DNA from: SPDF01 sp963812085
GTDB taxonomy: Bacteria; Gemmatimonadota; Gemmatimonadetes; Gemmatimonadales; GWC2-71-9
Reading direction: 5' to 3'
Assembly (NCBI GenBank): GCA_963812085.1
Contig: CAWETL010000003.1
Coordinates: 434,001-498,000, forward strand
Length of the DNA: 64,000 bases
The notes below the pieces were generated by a model that worked only from the letters and a program-made list of their open reading frames with translations, had not been told where the DNA came from and did not search any database. Positions 61,594 through 64,000 of the stretch are shown one piece after another; the stretch's first letter is position 1, and every line of letters starts with the position of its first letter. Both the position numbers and the translations under genes were made by a program.

Positions 61594-62131
61594 CCTGGCG
61601 CGGCGGACCGGGGGCCGGAAGGCCAAGTCCGTGGTGTTCACCGCTGAACAGATTGCGACGCGCGTGGCGGGGCTGGGCCGGGAGATCACCGTGGCCTACC
61701 CGGAGGGGGATCTTCTCCTCCTGGGGCTGCTCAAGGGCAGCTTCATCTTCCTCGCCGACCTGGTCCGGGCCATCGAACGGCCGCTCCAGGTGGATTTCCT
61801 GGTGGCCAGCAGCTACGGGGCGGGGACGGAGTCGAGCGGCAACGTGCGCCTCCTGTACGACCCGGCCACCGACCTCGCCGGGAAACATATTGTGGTCGTT
61901 GAGGATATAATTGACAGTGGGAGGACGCTGAAGCGGCTCGTGGAGTTGCTTCGCGCGCGGCACCCGGCGAGCCTGTCGATCTGCACCCTGCTCGACAAGC
62001 GAATCGCTCCGGAGCCGCCTCCGGAACTCCGGTTCATCGGTTTCCACGCCCCGCCGGCTTTCTTGATCGGCTACGGGTTGGATCACGCCGAGGAGTATCG
62101 GCATCTCCCCTACATCGTTGACCTGGACTGA
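61586..62131 (+). CDS. hpt: Hypoxanthine phosphoribosyltransferase
   Basis: The 181-residue purine-salvage enzyme shows the PRPP-binding block HIVVVEDIIDSGRTLKRL, an N-terminal DLLLLGLLKGSFIFLADLVRAI and the C-terminal IGYGLDHAEEYRHLPYI. It is a type I phosphoribosyltransferase of normal length. It overlaps tilS by 8 nt and precedes ftsH by 3 nt, a conserved arrangement. Confidence 0.95.
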   Translation: MDDLARRTGGRKAKSVVFTAEQIATRVAGLGREITVAYPEGDLLLLGLLKGSFIFLADLVRAIERPLQVDFLVASSYGAGTESSGNVRLLYDPATDLAGKHIVVVEDIIDSGRTLKRLVELLRARHPASLSICTLLDKRIAPEPPPELRFIGFHAPPAFLIGYGLDHAEEYRHLPYIVDLD

Positions 62132-62134
62132 CGA

Positions 62135-64000
62135 ATGACTGAACGCATACCGCCGCGTCCCGCCGGACCCAACTGGGCTGGCCTGAGCAAGAACCTCGCG
62201 CTCTGGCTGCTGGTGGGCTTGCTGGCGCTCACGCTCTACAACACGATGAACCGGCAGAAGGACCCGACCCAGGAGTTCTCCTACTCGGCGTTCCTCAGCC
62301 AGCTCCAGGCCGGCAACGTCTCGCAGGTGACGGTCTACGACGCCAAGCGCCTCGAGGGCGACTTCCGTACGCCCGTCCTCCAGGACTCCCGGCCGGCCAA
62401 GGGCTTCATCGTGCAGCTGCCCTTCGCGGACAACCAGGAGCTGCTGACCAAGCTCGAGGCCGCGGGCGTGACCATCGAGGCCAAGGAGTCGCGCGGCGGC
62501 TTCACGTCGTTCCTCGTGAACTTCGTGCCCACGCTCATCATCATCGCGCTCTGGATCTTCCTCTTCCGCCAGATGCAGTCCGGCGGCAACCGCGCGTTCT
62601 CGTTCGGCAAGTCGAAGGCCAAGCTGCTCACCGGCGACACGCCGAAGATCACCTTCGCCGACGTCGCGGGCGCCGACGAGGCCAAGGTGGAACTGCAGGA
62701 GATCATCGAGTTCCTGAAGGACCCGCAGCGGTTCACCCGCCTGGGCGGCCGCCTCCCCAAGGGCGCGCTCCTCGTCGGCCCGCCGGGCACCGGCAAGACC
62801 CTGCTGGCCAAGGCGGTCGCCGGTGAGGCCGCGCGGCCCTTCTTCTCGATGTCCGGCTCGGATTTCGTGGAGATGTTCGTGGGCGTCGGCGCGAGCCGGG
62901 TCCGCGACCTCTTCGAGCAGGGCAAGGCGCACGCGCCGTGCATCATCTTCATCGACGAAATCGACGCCGTGGGACGCCACCGCGGCGCCGGGCTCGGCGG
63001 CGGGCACGACGAGCGGGAGCAGACGCTGAACCAGCTGCTGGTCGAGATGGACGGCTTCGAGTCGAACGACGGCGTCATCCTGATCGCGGCGACCAACCGG
63101 CCCGACGTGCTGGACCCGGCGCTCCTCCGGCCGGGCCGCTTCGACCGGACCATCGTCGTGGACGCCCCGGACGTGCGCGGTCGGGAAGGCATCCTCCGGG
63201 TCCACACCCGGAAGATCCCCCTCGCGGCCGACGTCCGGCTCGACATCCTGGCCAAGGGAACGCCCGGGCTGGCCGGCGCCGACCTGGCCAACCTCGTCAA
63301 CGAGGCCGCCGTGCTCGCCGCGCGAAAGAACAAGTCGCTGGTGGCGATGATCGACTTTGAAGAAGCCAAGGACAAGGTGATGCTCGGCGTGGAGCGTCGG
63401 AGCCTGGTGCTCACCGACGACGAGCGCAAGCTGACGGCGTATCACGAAGCCGGGCATGCCGTGGTCGCCATGAAGACGCCGGGAAGCGATCCGATCCACA
63501 AAGTCACCATCGTGCCGCGCGGGCGGGCCCTGGGCCTGACGGCCTCGCTGCCCGAGACCGACCGGCACAGCTACACCAAGGACTGGCTCATCGGCAACCT
63601 GGCGATGTTCTTCGGCGGCCGCGTGGCCGAGGAACTGGTCTTCGGCCCGGAAAAGGTCACTACCGGGGCGGGGAACGACATCGAGCGCGCCACCGGGCTC
63701 GCCAGGCGGATGGTGACGCAGTTCGGCATGAGCGAGCGGGTGGGCGCCATGGCCATCGGCGACCGCGAGCAGGAGGTCTTCCTCGGGCGCGAGTTCGGCC
63801 ATCGAAGGGAAGTCTCCGAGCGCACCGCGGAAATGGTGGACAACGAGGTCAAGCGATTGCTCGACGAGGCCTACGCGAAGGCCAACGTGATTCTCAAGGA
63901 GCATCGCGAGCTCCTCGAGCGGATCGCGGCCGCCCTGCTCGAACGGGAGACCGTCGACCGCGACGACCTCGACCTGCTGGCGAAGAACCAGGCGCTCCCG
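62135..64000 (+). CDS. ftsH: ATP-dependent zinc metalloprotease FtsH (3' end outside window)
   Basis: The 622 codons present give most of this membrane AAA+ protease, which degrades misfolded membrane proteins. Two membrane helices (about 19-37 and 125-145) flank a periplasmic domain. Walker A is GPPGTGKT (215-222). Further landmarks are Walker B IIFIDEIDAVG, the second-region-of-homology arginines in LRPGRFDR and the zinc site HEAGH (437-441). The frame is open to the right edge. The start has a GACG spacer after the hpt stop. Confidence 0.97.
   Translation, partial: MTERIPPRPAGPNWAGLSKNLALWLLVGLLALTLYNTMNRQKDPTQEFSYSAFLSQLQAGNVSQVTVYDAKRLEGDFRTPVLQDSRPAKGFIVQLPFADNQELLTKLEAAGVTIEAKESRGGFTSFLVNFVPTLIIIALWIFLFRQMQSGGNRAFSFGKSKAKLLTGDTPKITFADVAGADEAKVELQEIIEFLKDPQRFTRLGGRLPKGALLVGPPGTGKTLLAKAVAGEAARPFFSMSGSDFVEMFVGVGASRVRDLFEQGKAHAPCIIFIDEIDAVGRHRGAGLGGGHDEREQTLNQLLVEMDGFESNDGVILIAATNRPDVLDPALLRPGRFDRTIVVDAPDVRGREGILRVHTRKIPLAADVRLDILAKGTPGLAGADLANLVNEAAVLAARKNKSLVAMIDFEEAKDKVMLGVERRSLVLTDDERKLTAYHEAGHAVVAMKTPGSDPIHKVTIVPRGRALGLTASLPETDRHSYTKDWLIGNLAMFFGGRVAEELVFGPEKVTTGAGNDIERATGLARRMVTQFGMSERVGAMAIGDREQEVFLGREFGHRREVSERTAEMVDNEVKRLLDEAYAKANVILKEHRELLERIAAALLERETVDRDDLDLLAKNQALP

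Noticed and set aside
1..64000. Many long open frames on the strand opposite real genes (for example 22483-24123 minus, 61484-63904 minus, 11477-13807 plus).
   Set aside because: In GC-rich DNA the complementary frames stay open by base composition; they have repetitive Arg/Gly/Ala-rich translations and no family motifs, and they overlap well-supported genes.
1..64000. CRISPR arrays, insertion sequences or phage genes.
   Set aside because: No regularly spaced repeats, transposase or integrase motifs were seen; the repeats found are short or unpaired.

Overview
The window is a 64-kb piece of a very GC-rich, densely coded bacterial chromosome. The organism is a diderm with outer-membrane barrels, lipoproteins and heptose metabolism. 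Gene content (LL-diaminopimelate aminotransferase, a DUF2723 membrane glycosyltransferase, a Minf_1886 protein, a cytochrome b fused to cytochrome c, tandem DUF3943 barrels) and frequent GTG/TTG starts fit Gemmatimonadota. That placement is inference from gene content; there is no rRNA in the window. I see no prophage, insertion sequence, CRISPR array or rRNA operon. Most of the window is housekeeping genes in tightly coupled operons, and about twenty gene pairs overlap by exactly 4 nt.

Layout. 1-3.4 kb (+): DinG-like helicase end, FAH-family hydrolase, DapL-type aminotransferase, TonB-like anchored protein. 3.4-8.1 kb (-): a respiratory cluster with Rieske protein, cytochrome b/c fusion, outer-membrane cytochrome-porin, small cytochrome c and two small proteins. 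8.4-11.6 kb: gltX and two tRNA-Ser genes bracketing a secreted pair on the other strand. 11.6-22.3 kb (-): DUF2723, purH, purN, gmhB, selA, Ig-like lipoprotein, valS, BON protein. 22.4-38.1 kb (+): thrS; a thiolase, bioY, CPBP protease and 3-hydroxyacyl-CoA dehydrogenase run; leucine dehydrogenase; an rpiB-glyA-nnr-thiL-plsC operon; eno-ftsB; then tRNA-Met with a duplicated 3' end. 38.4-46.1 kb: PAP2 phosphatase, broken sseA and mltF, and a cysteine-synthase-like, acyltransferase, permease, DUF1295, msrA operon. 46.2-60.2 kb: accessory envelope region with tandem DUF3943 barrels, M28 peptidase, a TspO fusion protein, a GH123-like hydrolase, stress-type small proteins and several frameshifted genes. 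60.2-64 kb: tilS-hpt-ftsH.

How the genes work together. The 4.3-8.1 kb cluster could form one electron path: quinol to Rieske/cytochrome b, to the fused cytochrome c, to the soluble cytochrome c, to a monoheme outer-membrane porin. It is the best candidate for a poorly described system. The remaining operons join translation (gltX, valS, thrS, tilS, tRNAs), purine salvage and synthesis, one-carbon metabolism, metabolite repair, thiamine and lipid synthesis and membrane proteolysis.

Caveats. Five or six genes (sseA, mltF, a ferredoxin-like gene, DUF411, a DUF1579-like gene and a small membrane gene) carry frameshifts or a stop codon. They cluster at 39-41 and 52-59 kb. Raw reads are needed to tell decay from assembly error. 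All functional assignments are from motif reading without database searches.
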